A stretch of 64,000 nucleotides of DNA from Tilletiopsis washingtonensis. Taxonomy: Eukaryota; Basidiomycota; Exobasidiomycetes; Entylomatales. Every line of letters begins with the position of its first letter. Position 1 is the stretch's first letter. The notes beneath the pieces were generated by a model. That model was not told the DNA's origin and ran no database searches. It saw nothing but the letters and a program-made list of their open reading frames with translations. The DNA lies in assembly GCF_003144115.1 (NCBI RefSeq), contig NW_020312002.1, positions 841,540-905,539 on the forward strand, written 5' to 3'. The translations under genes and the position numbers were made by a program. Positions 10,734-21,750 of the stretch are shown in pieces.

Positions 10734-11544
10734 TAGCCACTGCTTCATCTCATTAAGCTCAGCCTTGTGCAGATCTGCTTCACAATGTTGCAGGTAGTTC
10801 TCTCTGGTGCAAGCATTGACAGTTGGGCGCGGCAAAGTGCCCAGCGCATGCTCTTGACACTGCATATTCAGCAGCGGTGCGGAGCGCAGTGGCGGCAGCG
10901 GCAAACCCTGCAGGGGTGGTGAGCGTCTCGGCCTGCACGCAGCAACACACGGCGTCACGCCCTCACCAAAGTCAGCAATACCAAGGAGCTCCCCAAGCGC
11001 CTCAACAAGGTTGGCGCGCATGCTGCGTGCAAGGTCCGTGTTTGTTGCAACAATGTTGGCGTGCTTTGGCGCCGCAGGGTTGTCAATGGTGTCAGAGCTG
11101 TCAAGAAACGCAAGAAGCTTGCGCAGCGCCAGGCTGGTGTTGCGCTGCAGGCAATGCAGGTCTGCGGCAACCGGCGTCATGCTGATGGCAGTGGTGGTAG
11201 TAGAGACGCAGGAGCAAGCAGCAAGATGAGGCAGCAGCAGGGCATGCCTCATCACTCTACTTTGATACGCCAAGATGAGGGGACAGCAAGGCAAGCTTGC
11301 GCCGCATGTGGCTCGCGCACCCTCAGGGGCCACGCCGCTTGAGCATGCACCTGTGCCTGCACAACATGCAGCAATGCATGCGCCAGGCCAGACACAATGC
11401 TAACGGCGGCGCCGTCAGCCTGCGCTGCGGACAAGTCAGCGCTCTACTAGACTCTGGCCAGCATGGGAAGAGAGAGGTGCATGGCGCCACGCCTCTCTCC
11501 AGGCTTCAGATGCTGTCGGCCTCCTGCCGCTGCCCCATGGGACA

Positions 11545-12973
11545 ATGCCTCTGCAGCGGCGGCGGCGGACTGACAGTGTCTACATCAGTCTTGTATCTGG
11601 GAGGGGCCCTGCCGTGCCAGGCTGGCAAGAGGGAAAGTCAGCCATCAGCCAGAGCAGGGCTGCCTGCGCCCGCGGTGCACCAAAGGGTGCCCGCCGCCGC
11701 CGCCGCCTTGCGCTGCGGCGTGGCAAGCGCCAGCAGAGCAGGCAACAAGCGTCTCTACTGCATCACCCCGCCTCTCTGCAACAGTCTCTTCCTTGCTTCT
11801 GCTTGCTTGCCATTGCTTGTCTCTCTACTCTCTCACTTGCTCCAAGGCCTGCGTCCTCACCCCTGCTTGGCATGCAGGACGTTGTCTCTGCTGTGCGCGC
11901 GCGCAAGGCTGCGCTGCACTTTGGCCACGCGCACTCCTCCTACGCAGCGGGCAAGCGCTTGTGGCGCCAGCTGTGTGGCGCATCCGTCTCCTCCAGCAAC
12001 TCAGACAAGATGGATGTCAACAACAGTGGGCTCCTGGGCAGCTGGGGCGCGGCGCGCAGCAGCCAGAGTGAGCCGCGCAGCAGCCAGGGCAAGGCGCGTG
12101 GCAGCATTGACAATGCGGCCCTGCCCGTCCGTGGCTATCAGGGCCAGAGAGACACCACCAACAAGTCTGACAAGGCTGACGTTCCCAACAAGGCTTTTGC
12201 TGTGCCAAGCAACAAGTCCAACAGTGGGAGCAGGGCGCGCCTGATGGAGCTTTGACCATCTGGCGCCCATTGCCAAGCAGGTGCGGCTTGCAGCCCTTGC
12301 TCCACGGCAAAGGCTCCAAGACAGCCGCTGTCATACAACAGGCCCAGGCTATGTTCAGCCCTGACCCTTTGCAGCGCCGCGCACGACTGGCCCCTGTGCC
12401 GTCTTCCCTGCTGCGCAAACCCCCAGGTGTGGCCAGTTGCGCTGCCAGACATCAAGCCAACGCCAGCAAGCAGGCGGCCATGGCCGCAGCGCCGGCTGCA
12501 GGAGCCTTGCCACCGCACATCCCTAAGGCGGCAGAGCGGCCTTGTGCAAGGGTCAAGGCAGTGGCAGCGCCAGCGGCTGCGGCACCCGGACAAGGTGCGC
12601 CTAGACAGGCTGGGTGAAGGTGCATGTCCAAGTGGTGTGCAACAAGCTGGGCAAGCCAACTACTGCCCAAGCCTGCTCTGCAACTGCTGAGCCTTCCTGG
12701 GGGCCCAAGATGCCGCTGTCTGAGGAGCGGAGTGAATGCCTCTCTCTGCAGGTCTACTCAGCCGGCATCATTGCCTCTGCATTGACATCTGGCAGCAATG
12801 TCTTGGCCTTGGCATCTGGCAAGCCCGCCAAGAAGCAGGCCGCGCCAACTGAGTCCGCAGCTGCGCACAAGAAGCTGTCAGCTGCTGCGCCTGCACCCGG
12901 CCAGGCAAATCTGAGCCGCTTCTTCAGCCCTGCCGCTGCTGCGCTGCCAACCCTGAAGAAGCGTGTGGGCTAA
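11545..12973 (+). pseudogene. Island relic G: Ala/Ser/Lys-rich protein remnant with a C-terminal PIP box
   Basis: Three consecutive open stretches (11545-12255, 12252-12617, 12614-12973) overlap only by a few bases. All are rich in Ala, Ser, Gln and Lys, as in disordered nuclear proteins. The last ends QANLSRFFSPAAAALPTLKK then RVG and a stop. QANLSRFF fits the PCNA-interaction consensus Qxx[ILM]xx[FY][FY]. This block has more CpG than the rest of the island but still very few TCG. It may be one decayed gene with introns or a group of small ones; the product is unknown. Confidence 0.4.
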
Positions 12974-13040
12974 GCAACAACACTGGCAATTGATGTTCTG
13001 TCCCGTGTGCATTAGTCTAGCAACCTGCCAGATGGAGGCT

Positions 13041-13165
13041 TTGTGCCTGCCAGATGTAGTGTGCTGGCGCGCGTGCACCAAGACGGCTTGGTCTTTGCCA
13101 GGCGCGCCGCTGCTGCGCGCGCGCGTAGCGTGCACCAAGATGGCTTGGTCTCTGCCAGGCGCTGC
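13041..13165 (+). repeat. Short tandem array of about 58-base units
   Basis: Two well-matched units (13072-13104 and 13129-13162) share CGTGCACCAAGAYGGCTTGG; a third, weaker copy precedes them near 13020-13060. The core ACCAAGACGGCTTGGT is close to an inverted repeat. Minus-strand translation shows the repeated word AKTKPSWCT. Confidence 0.7.
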
Positions 13166-13738
13166 GCGCGCACAGACCGTGTACTGCTCTCTCCAAGCAA
13201 GCAGCGCGTCTGTGCCTCATTTCCCCCCCCCCCTGGCCCCCTCCCCAACCTGCCTCTGCGCAGCCAAGATGAGAGGGGGTGCGCGGCATGTGACATGCCA
13301 TTCTCCCGCTTGCCAGGCCACGCCGCGCGGGTGTTCTTCAAGCTTGCCGCCCCATACCAATGCCATACCTTGCAGATGGCGGGACCAGGATTGTAGGGGT
13401 ACGGCCACCGCCGCAGGGAAGGCACAGGAGCAGTGTGCAGAGCTCTGTCTCAGCATGTATGACTCATCCTGAGTCATGACTGCTGCAGTGCCTGATGCAG
13501 TCTACTTTCATGCGTGTGGGGCAGTGGCCTAGCCTGCAGCAAGGGTCATGCAGGCAGCATGTGACCATGTGTATGCAGCTTGTGCATAAGGTTTGTTCAG
13601 TAGCTGAGGTCAGTGCTACAACAGGTAGGTATGCAGCACCAGTGCTCATTGTACAGCATGCTAAGCTGCCCTCCAGAAGAATGTTGACTGCACTGCGCAA
13701 GTCTGTGTGAAGCACTGTGGCTACTACAATGAAAAGAA

Positions 13739-14045
13739 GTGACCACCTGTGCAGCAACATCTCTCCTCTTCCTCACTGCCTTGCCTCACCATGTACCAGC
13801 TCTACATTGCGCACATCTGGGCCAAGGTTGGCAAGGTGTGGTCTGCTGGACCGCTGCTCAGGAAGACAGCGCAAGCTGGTGGCGCAAGAAGCTGGGCAGC
13901 TTTGAAGCTGTCTGTCCTCAGCTCAAGCCCTGCAGACGCGCTATTCTTGACGCGCTGTGCTGCAACGCCAAGGGCAAGAGGCCCAATGCTCAGCTGGAGA
14001 GAGATATCTTTCAGCAGTTACACAAGGCTCAACACAGACCAGGTG
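13739..14045 (+). pseudogene. Island relic H: unidentified coding stretch
   Basis: Contains SASWWRKKLGSFEAVCPQLK and KRPNAQLERDIFQQLHKAQH, a helical, charged composition unlike random translation, followed by a GTGAG donor-like site at about 14042. No family recognised. Confidence 0.35.
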
Positions 14046-14401
14046 AGTTGCCATTGAGCAGACATTGTGGCAAGGGGCAAGACTAATGCTCCTCTTGTGA
14101 GCGGCGCAAGCAGGGCTGTATGCCATTGCCTACAAGGACACAAGGCCTGAAGGGCGCACCAAATGGTCAATTGCTTGCAGAATGAGCTGAGGCGCAAGGG
14201 CAGCAGAGGCAGCAACTGCGGCAGCAGCAGTGCACGGGAATTGCGGCAGCAGCAGCGCGCAGGAGATGAGGCACGCTGCCATGAACGTAAGGCAGCTGCG
14301 CGCTTGGCATCTCTCAGCAGCTGCAGCAGTCACAAGGCCAAGCAGAGAGTAGCAACACGTTAGAGAGGGGGTAAGACGGGAAGGCTGCCAAGCCGCTGCA
14401 A

Positions 14402-14770
14402 GTGCTTGTAGGCCTGCAGGATGATCGGGGCAAAGCTGCAGCTTTTGTGCACCAAGACATTGGGAGTGCAGCACCAGAGTCTGCAGGCAGCTTAAGGCAG
14501 CCAATCTCCTTGCCTGCAGGGTGCATGCTGTGTCATGACGCAGAGCACATGGTCATGTGCATTGTTGCTGACATTGGGGAGACCAAGTTCAGCTGGCTTG
14601 AGTGTTGCTGCCTGAATGAAAGGGTTGCAGGCTGCGCTCTGCTGGACTTTGATATATGTCCTTGCCATGCAAGCTCTATTGTCATGCTGCCAACCTGCTG
14701 GTGCAGCTGGAGCTACGCCAATGATGAGCAGGATCTGCTCTGCAGCACAGCCATGCAGCTGGAGCAGTAA
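14402..14770 (+). pseudogene. Island relic I: unidentified Cys-rich coding stretch
   Basis: About 122 open codons with GKAAAFVHQDIGSAAPESAG, then HDAEHMVMCIVADIGETKFS and a Cys-rich part (LECCCLNE, DICPCHAS). Some cysteines may have arisen by mutation. The frame stays open through the island's biased base changes, which favours a true coding past. Confidence 0.35.
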
Positions 14771-15056
14771 GGCAGCAGCATGATTGACAGTGCTTTGCTG
14801 ACAAAGGACACCAGGCAGCCAGATGTCTGCTGCACAGAAGATGTGTGCAAAGGTCTGGTGTTGGCTTCAGCCTTCTGATAGAGTTTGTCCTGGCATGCAG
14901 CACCTTGTGACCAGTGCATTGGTAATTGGCCAAGGTGTGTTGCTCTTTGTTCTAGTAGAAAATGAGGGCCACAGGGAAGAGTGTCATGTCATCTTCTGTT
15001 GGGCCATTGTACAGGCCAGCCTCTCCACCACCAGAAATAGGGCTGCAGCAGCAGAG

Positions 15057-15462
15057 TCAAGGAAGCAAATAGTGAGCAAGAGCAGGTTGCCAGATGATGC
15101 ACACCACCTCAAAGTGGAGATGGTGAAGGTAGAACTGGCAGGGCTCACCCTCAGCACAGAAGGCCATCAGGAGTGACCAGCATGGGCAAGATCCTTCCAT
15201 CATCCAAGCTCTTGTAGACAAGGAAGTCTTTCTTGTAGCAGTTGGCCAGTGCACACAGAGTGACATCTGTCACAGGTAGAACTCTTGTGTATCTCACTGA
15301 TGAAGGCCTTGAGGCTGCTGAAGTCATGTCAAGCCTCTGTGAGCTCCATAATGCTGCTTTGTAGCCAGTTGCATGCTGCATCCTGCCAAATGGGATGGCC
15401 TGGTCAAAGTGGAGCCATGTGAATGCCCCAAAATAGTAAGAGCCAACACCTGCAAAGCACAA
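15057..15462 (-). pseudogene. Island relic J: unidentified minus-strand gene remnant
   Basis: One stretch (15151-15462) has YYFGAFTWLHFDQAIPFGRM, TGYKAALWSSQRLDM and PSSVRYTRVLPVTD; an overlapping one (15057-15266) has CAEGEPCQFYLHHLHFEV. The aromatic-rich, ordered look is that of a folded enzyme. I could not assign a family; a transposase core is possible. Confidence 0.4.
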
Positions 15463-16320
15463 GTCTGGCAGCCTGCCAGCTAGGCAGTTTTGTACTCTGG
15501 CTACTTACTTGGAAAGGAATACAGGCCAGCAACTAGGCCATCTGCAGCTTGCAGCACTGTTGCCTCTACACTGTTCTTGAGGAAGGTGCTGGAAAGGCCT
15601 GCTGTACAAAGGGGGTCAATGTTGCAGTGTTCTGGCAGCCTTGAGAGTTTCTTCAGGACTGGCAGCACCTCTGACATGGTGCACTACAAGCGTGCCCCGA
15701 GAGAGCATGCAGAAGCTTGAAGGGAAGGACAGACCTTGGCATGCCATGCCCAGCTGTTCCTAACATGGATGCTCTCCACATCCATGGAGGCTCTGTACCA
15801 GTGCAGGAAGTGCATGTCATGTATCTTGGCACAAGGCATGCCAGTGTGCAGAAAGCAAGCGCAACAACCAGCATGTCTGCATCCCTGTGCACGCCAACCA
15901 GGCTGTCCAAGAATATTGTAAGATCTTGCATTCAGGAGTGTTGGACACTGCCACCAGAAAGTGCTGACAGGCAGCAGGCGCTCCCTTGGCACAGAAAAGC
16001 ATCACACGCCTGAAGTAGTGTCTGTGTCCCTCAGCTTGAAAAGTGAGGAGTTTCCTGCTGCAGGAGAGATGCGCACAACAAGCATCTGCAATATATCAGA
16101 TTGGTCCTCTCAGACAGATCTGCCTTGCAGGCTGACACTTCCATCTTCAAAGTCAAGCAGCTACTCAAACTATGGACATTTTGAGTGTGCTCTGCTCTGC
16201 AGTACCTGCTGGCCAATGGCGCCATACTCACAGCGCTATGCCTGAAGTGTCAAGGCTGCAGACACTGGCAGCGCAAGCAGGAGCTTGAGCACCTTGCTGC
16301 GCAGCACCAGCATTGCTTAG

Positions 16321-17049
16321 TTGAGATTGAAGGAAGCTTCATTGCAGGTGTGGACAGCAGCAGCAGTGGGCATAGCCAGCTGGACAGGTTGGCGCTTCAT
16401 TTTGCTGGCTGCATTCATGTGGCTGGGGGTGCTGGTGCAGAGCAGCACCATGCATACGCCAGCGCAATACGCGGCGGCGTGCAAGAGGGACTTGCGCAGC
16501 ATCCATCTTGCTGCTGGCAGCGCGCAGCATTGGAGATGCAGCACAGATAGGCTGCATGCATGGCATGCCAGGGGCTTGCATGCTCCTGCATGCTGCGCCA
16601 GCTGCGCTCCAGCGCCTTGCTTGCACTGTGTGGCACACACTGCTGCGCCACCTGTGCAGAACACCAAGACAAGCGTGCAGGCAGCAGCAGCAGGCGTGCT
16701 GCTGCATAACAGGGCAGGATGGGCAGTGCACACCAGCCAAGGCTGCACAGGAGCAGTGCATGCGCTGACTCTGGCACAGGCAACAGTGCAGCAATGTGTG
16801 TGGCAAGTACTGGAGCAGGCTGCAGCAGGGGTGGACCCTGAAGCAGTGTTAGGAGCACTGCTTGCTGCAACAGTGCTGTTCATTGAGGAGTGCTGGACGG
16901 GCACACTGTTACTGGCTGGGCTGCGCAGCCTGGTCAAGGACCAGCTGCCCATCAATAGTCCTGACGTAGTGCCTGGGTTCTACCTCAACTTTGCCTTCTT
17001 CAAGGAGGGCTGCATTGTCAGTGCTTGGGGCACTGCTGTGTTGGCATAG
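16321..17049 (+). pseudogene. Island relic K, with island repeat 1 copy 2 (16873-16982)
   Basis: Open for 242 codons, the longest such run in the island. The first two thirds are Ala/Cys/His-rich and may be uninformative. The end matches island repeat 1 (VLFIEECWTGTLLLAGLRSL), then VKDQLPINSPDVVPGFYLNF. The longer copy suggests that this is the better-preserved member of the pair. Confidence 0.45.
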
Positions 17050-17759
17050 GAGCAAGCAGCAATATAGGCGTGATGCAGTGTCAGAATCATGATCCTCATG
17101 GGCTGCATGCCAAGAGCAGCATCTACAAGGACCGGTGCAATCTGCACTACTGCACTTGGTGGAAAATCAAAGAAGGAGGCACACAAGCAGTGCTCCATCT
17201 GATGCGCAGCAGTAGCCACAACACAGTGCTTGGACAAGAGCTGCGCCATGGTTGCTAGCAAAGGCAGCAGTTGGCTGAGTAAAGGCGGCTTTTGGCTGCA
17301 CATTTGATGAGCGCAGGACAGCAGGGTGCAGCGCCTGCAGCAGATCTGCCTTGCTTCCTGAAAGAGCTTTGACAGCAAACTTGACAAACAGATGGTGCCA
17401 GTCAGTGCTTAGGTGGACGCTGAGGAAGTGCCAAATCCCATCATTGCCACCTGGGTGTGCGCTGGCAGCAACAACCAAGAGGGAGGACAGCCTGAACACA
17501 GCACGCTGCTTGACCTTGCTGAGGGCTGTGATGCTGCGCAGGCAGTGCAGGACAAAGAGCTGGCGCTTGGTGTCCATCAAGGCTAGCTGTGTGGCCTCTC
17601 CACCACCGTCCTGCGCGTCTTGCTCTTGTCTTGCCCTCTTGACGTCTCAGCCTGCTCATTGTTTCACAAGCAGCAAGCTCTGCCGCACAGCCGCTGGAGA
17701 TCAAGGCAAGGTACATTGATCAGTGGCACAGAGAGAGGAGAAGCGCAGGGGACAGAAGG

Positions 17760-18362
17760 TCAGTTGCTGTGCATGACTTTGTTGTTGTTATCCATGGCTT
17801 TGTTGTTGTTGTCCTTGCTGTCCATGACTTGTTGCCGCCAAGCGCTGCTGTTGTGCTTGAAAGGCCACCACGCTGCGTCTGCCTCACTGTCTGCCTGATA
17901 GCCAATCATCAGATCCTTCATCTGAGCAACAGCTGCATCTACTGCAGCATTGGTTGCTGCAGCGGCCAATACAGCAGCAACAGCCAATACAGCGCGCTGC
18001 AGGTCAATCTGCGCAATTCTCTGCTTGACCTGCAGGCGTGCTGCCTCATGAATTGACACGCAGACAGCGTTGCCCTTGTGCTCAACCATTTACAGGCGCG
18101 CCTGGTGGTACTGTTGATCTGCGCGCAGTGTCTTGAGCGTGCTGTCCTTGTATGGCAGATTGAGCCTGAGGGGATGAGTTGACTTGCTGGCCGGCAGATT
18201 GTCAAGTGAGTTGCTGTACGGCACCTTGAGGCAGCAAGGAGCCTTCTTGGCAGAGGTGGAGAGAGGGAAGTGCTTGTTGACGTTGTCAACCATGTTGAAG
18301 ACTTGGTAGGGCCTTGGCGGCCCTCTCTTTGGCTTCCACTCTGCCAATGTGTGGGCAATCAA
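17760..18362 (-). pseudogene. Island relic L: C-terminal part of an unidentified protein
   Basis: One stretch (18090-18362) has KPKRGPPRPYQVFNMVDNVN, HFPLSTSAKK and LNLPYKDSTLKTLRADQQYH. The next (17760-18089) has CVSIHEAARLQVKQRIAQID, an Ala/Val-rich helix, MKDLMIGYQADSEADAAW and an Asn-rich end encoded by short CAACAA repeats. It looks like the tail of a large protein. Family unknown. Confidence 0.4.
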
Positions 18363-18719
18363 GGTTGTGCAGAGTCTCTGAGAAGAGTTGTGTCAAGCTA
18401 TGTGTAGCAGTGCAGAGGTAGTGGTACAGATCTTCACCATTGGCAGAGGTGCCAGGGGGATGGAGGCAACGCTTCTTGGGCAGCAGACATTATGCAAGGG
18501 TGGTGGCGTACTTGTGTGCCAGCCAGCAACGCAGCGCAGCAGGATGAGAGCAACAAGATGTGCACCAGCTTCCTGCTCAGGAATGGCAGCTGACACTGCA
18601 CCTGCAGCCCACACTGAGCACAGCCTGACGCTCTGGCTGCGCATACTTGTCTGCCAAGAGCTCAAGCGCCTCAATGCCATTGCGCAGCACATGAGCGCCC
18701 ATGTCACCTTCTGCTGCAC

Positions 18720-19583
18720 ATGCCAAGCATTGCTGACCTCAAGCAAGACAGAGCTAGGGCAAACAGAACTCTGGGTGCTGCAATGCACACCCTTGGCATG
18801 CCCTACATGCCCAAGGGCATCACTGCACTCCTTGAAAGCCTTGGAAAGCACCAATGCATGGGCAATGCCGCAGCATTCACCAGCAGCTCCTGTCTGAACA
18901 TTGTTGCCAGAGGCCCTGATTGTGCAGCTTGTTCTTTGTTACAGCCACTGCCAGTCAATGGCGGTGCTCTCAAACATTTTGGACATACTTGTCCCTTCTT
19001 CCACCACCAGCACCTCTTTGACCGCATGCTGCTTGGACCTGTGCTCAAGCGCCAGTTCAGCACCATGTTCCTGCCTGCATTTGACCTGGCTGCTTGCCTT
19101 GTCTTTGTTGCCACAGGCAAGACCAACTACAGCAACAGCTTCATGGATGTTGGCGCCAGGGGCCTTGCAAAGGATGGCTATGTCCACTGTGCATGCAGCT
19201 AGGCCTTTGGCGCCACAGTGGCCCTGTGTGCAGCCAGTGCCATACGCCGCCTGGGCGCTGCTGTTGATGCCTTGGCTGAGAATGTTGTCAAGGCGCAGTG
19301 CATCCTGGCTGTGTATGTCACTGGACTGCATCACATCTCCCCAGCACATGCTGCCTCTGCGCCCATTGCTGCCCTCCCACTGTCCCCCAAGGGCAGCAAT
19401 TCAGAGATGTGGCTGCCACTGGCTGAAGCAGATGTGCATGGGCAGCAGGGAGATGCTCCCAGCCTGGCTCTGCTACCGCCTGGTTATCTTCTGCACATTG
19501 GTTCCCTCCATTGTCCTCCCTACAGTCATCCCCACAGACATCTGCATCTGCCATGTTGCCCATCCTGTCCTCAAAGCACCTGA
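18720..19583 (+). pseudogene. Island relic M: unidentified plus-strand gene remnant
   Basis: Contains LKQDRARANRTLGAAMHTLG and YMPKGITALLESLGKHQCMG (18720-19202), then VATGKTNYSNSFMDVGARGL, and in the following stretch ASAIRRLGAAVDALAENVVK (19218-19583). ATGKTNYS looks like a fragment of a nucleotide-binding loop but lacks a full Walker A pattern. Family unknown. Confidence 0.4.
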
Positions 19584-19739
19584 CCCAGTCTGCATCAAAC
19601 TCCATGTCAAGAGCTTCAGCTCCTGCCTGAGCCGCTTCTTCTGCATCTACCTCTTGCCACTATTGGACTCACCCATCAGAGGATGCCATCCTCATCACGG
19701 TAGAACCCTGCTGGGATGAACTCCATTTTGAGGATAGCA

Positions 19740-20680
19740 GTCTAGGTGGGCCTGCCATGTGATCCAGATGTATGGGGAAGGTTGACTGCATCATGCCCCT
19801 GCTGGCCTGCCCCACAAGTGAGTCCCACACCCCTGCCTTCCCACCTGCCCCACCATGGGAGTCCTGAGTCTCAAATCTCAAGTCCCAAGTCCAGAGTCCC
19901 CAGTCCCGCACCTCTGCCAGCCTGCCTGCCCCCCTAAGGCCCTCGGTGCCCAAGGCCCGCACAGCGGCATGCCGGCACTGCCTTGGGCCACCCAGCTCCG
20001 CTGCTGCACTGCCAGCCTGCCAAACTCCCTCCATGCCACTGCCCACCTGCCCACCACTCACCACAACACAGACAGAGACTGAGGAGGGCTGCAAGGCAAG
20101 TGCCAGGTTGACGAGTGCCGGGTTGACGGTGATTTAGGAGGGAGGGGGTTGATGGTGGTCCAGGAAGGGCTGCAGTGTGCCTGGCTGCAATTGCGCACAG
20201 CAAGCTGCGGCGTGGAGTGGACTGCGGCGCCAGGCCACACCATGCCAGCCTTTCCTTCTCAAATAATCTCCCGCACGCACTGGGCGCTGGGGCAGTTGTA
20301 CCCGCAAAGCCGCGCGCCATTGCGGCGCTGCGGCGCTGCCCAAGGCGGGCGCAAGGGGCCGCTCCAGATATGGAGCAGGAATGGCTGCCCCTGCCGCTCC
20401 ATATCTGGAGCGGCGCGCTCCTGCAGCTCTCCCTCCCCCCACCACCTGCACGCCGCACCACAATGCCTGCCGCCCGCCGCGTCTGCGTCTGCTCTCCTGG
20501 CTCTCCTCTCCGGCCCCTGCTAACTCCCCTGTCCCCCCCAGAACCGCTTGCCCTCGACGCCTCCCCGCCGCTGCACTCACTTGCTTGCCAGAAGCTTGTC
20601 GCCTATCAAGGCTTCTGAGGCACAGCTGGAGCACGCCAAGGCTTAAGCTGCCAAGGGCAACCTGGTTGCACGCCTGATGC
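19740..20680. other. Less-mutated segment within the island
   Basis: This stretch regains TCG and CGA (for example near 19945, 20113, 20552 and 20598) and CCG-rich runs, while both sides are TCG-free. No coding frame is convincing. It contains the nested palindromes at 20358-20414. It may be a single-copy insertion or a piece that joined the island after the mutation wave. Confidence 0.5.
20358..20414. repeat. 19-base inverted repeat built of two near-palindromes
   Basis: The left arm GCCGCTCCAGATATGGAGC (20358-20376) is the exact reverse complement of the right arm (20396-20414), with a 19-base spacer. Each arm itself contains GCTCCA-N4-TGGAGC or close to it, so the site can form one large or two small hairpins. 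Confidence 0.9.
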
Positions 20681-20765
20681 TACTTGGTGCTAGCGTGTCA
20701 GAGGTGAGACTACCACAGCTTCAGCCTGCCATCCAACTCAGGCTAACAAATGCTGTACACAGGCC

Positions 20766-21116
20766 ATGTGCCACGTCTCAGAGCAGTCCAAGCTCAATGC
20801 TGCTGTGGCTACTCAGGTTGCCAAGAACTGCACAGCAGCTGACGCACAGCTCATCAAGACACGCACTGCAGCCACCATGCTGCACCTCAAGAACTTGAGT
20901 GCCAAGCACACTGAGTGGGCTGAGGAGTGCCACCTGGATGCAGAGGCCCAGGCTGCAGAGCGCCACATGGACGCAGAGGCCCATGCTACACCGCAGGCCT
21001 TCTACTGGTCCAGTGTTCAGCAAATTGGCCATATAGTTGCCGCGCACATGAACGCCACCAAGCCTCTCCCTGCCACTGCACCTGCTGAGGCCAAAGAGGT
21101 GGCACCTGGAATCTAA
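20766..21116 (+). pseudogene. Island relic N: helical coding stretch, C-terminus
   Basis: About 116 codons of long-helix composition (SEQSKLNAAVATQVAKN, HLKNLSAKHTEWAEECHLDA, EAQAAERHMDAEAHATPQAF) ending KEVAPGI and a stop. It contains an internal near-repeat HLDAEAQAAERHMDAEAHA. Probably a coiled-coil tail. No family recognised. Confidence 0.4.
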
Positions 21117-21342
21117 TTGACAGGCACTGCGCCTGTGTCCTCCTTCTTCATGCAGGGCTCCTCTCACATTCTTATCAGGCAACCTGACACAAAAGCTAGA
21201 GCAAAAGGTCAAAAGGCCTGCTTGTAAAGACCCTTGTCTGCAGAAGCAGGAGCAGGTCTGCATGCAGCTGACAAAGCTCAGGCAGCGAGAGGGGAAGGAT
21301 GAGCACAGCAGCGCATCTGCGCCTCTTGCGCTGGCAAGGGGA

Positions 21343-21750
21343 TGATGCCAGAGCAGAAGGAAGCCAGCTGCGCGTACTGTGAGAAGCAAAAGGCGGAGGG
21401 CACAACATACAAGGTCACCCCTTAACAGTCAAAGAAGTACTGCAAGACTTACACCGCGCTGGGCATTGAGTACAGGGGGCCAGAGCAGAACTGGCAGTAC
21501 TACCTGACCGCCAAAGGAATGGGTCAGGCCTGGGCAGTGGACAAGAAGCGGTGCGGCCGCAAGTTGCGCAGCAAGGGCACTTGCTTCTACTTCTTGCCAC
21601 TGCCCAATGGCAGGCCCACTGCACTTGACGCGCTGCAGGAGGCAAAGCCTGCAATCAAGACCACACTTGACGCGCCAGCTGTGCAGGGGGTGGAGTGCGT
21701 GAAGCGCAACTTGCTGCCAGGCTGCTGGATGCATGAATGGGACAAGGTGA
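21343..21750 (+). pseudogene. Island relic O: unidentified coding stretch with a CxxC motif
   Basis: Contains EASCAYCEKQKAEG, then KKYCKTYTALGIEYRGPEQN, WQYYLTAKGMGQAWAVDKKR and VECVKRNLLPGCWMHEWDK, followed by a GTGAG donor-like site. CAYC plus a downstream Cys may be a small zinc-binding head. Family unknown. Confidence 0.4.

Noticed and set aside
19082-19202. Walker A loop (ATGKTNYS) in relic M
   Set aside because: The consensus GxxxxGK[ST] is not met on the upstream side; too weak to call an ATPase.
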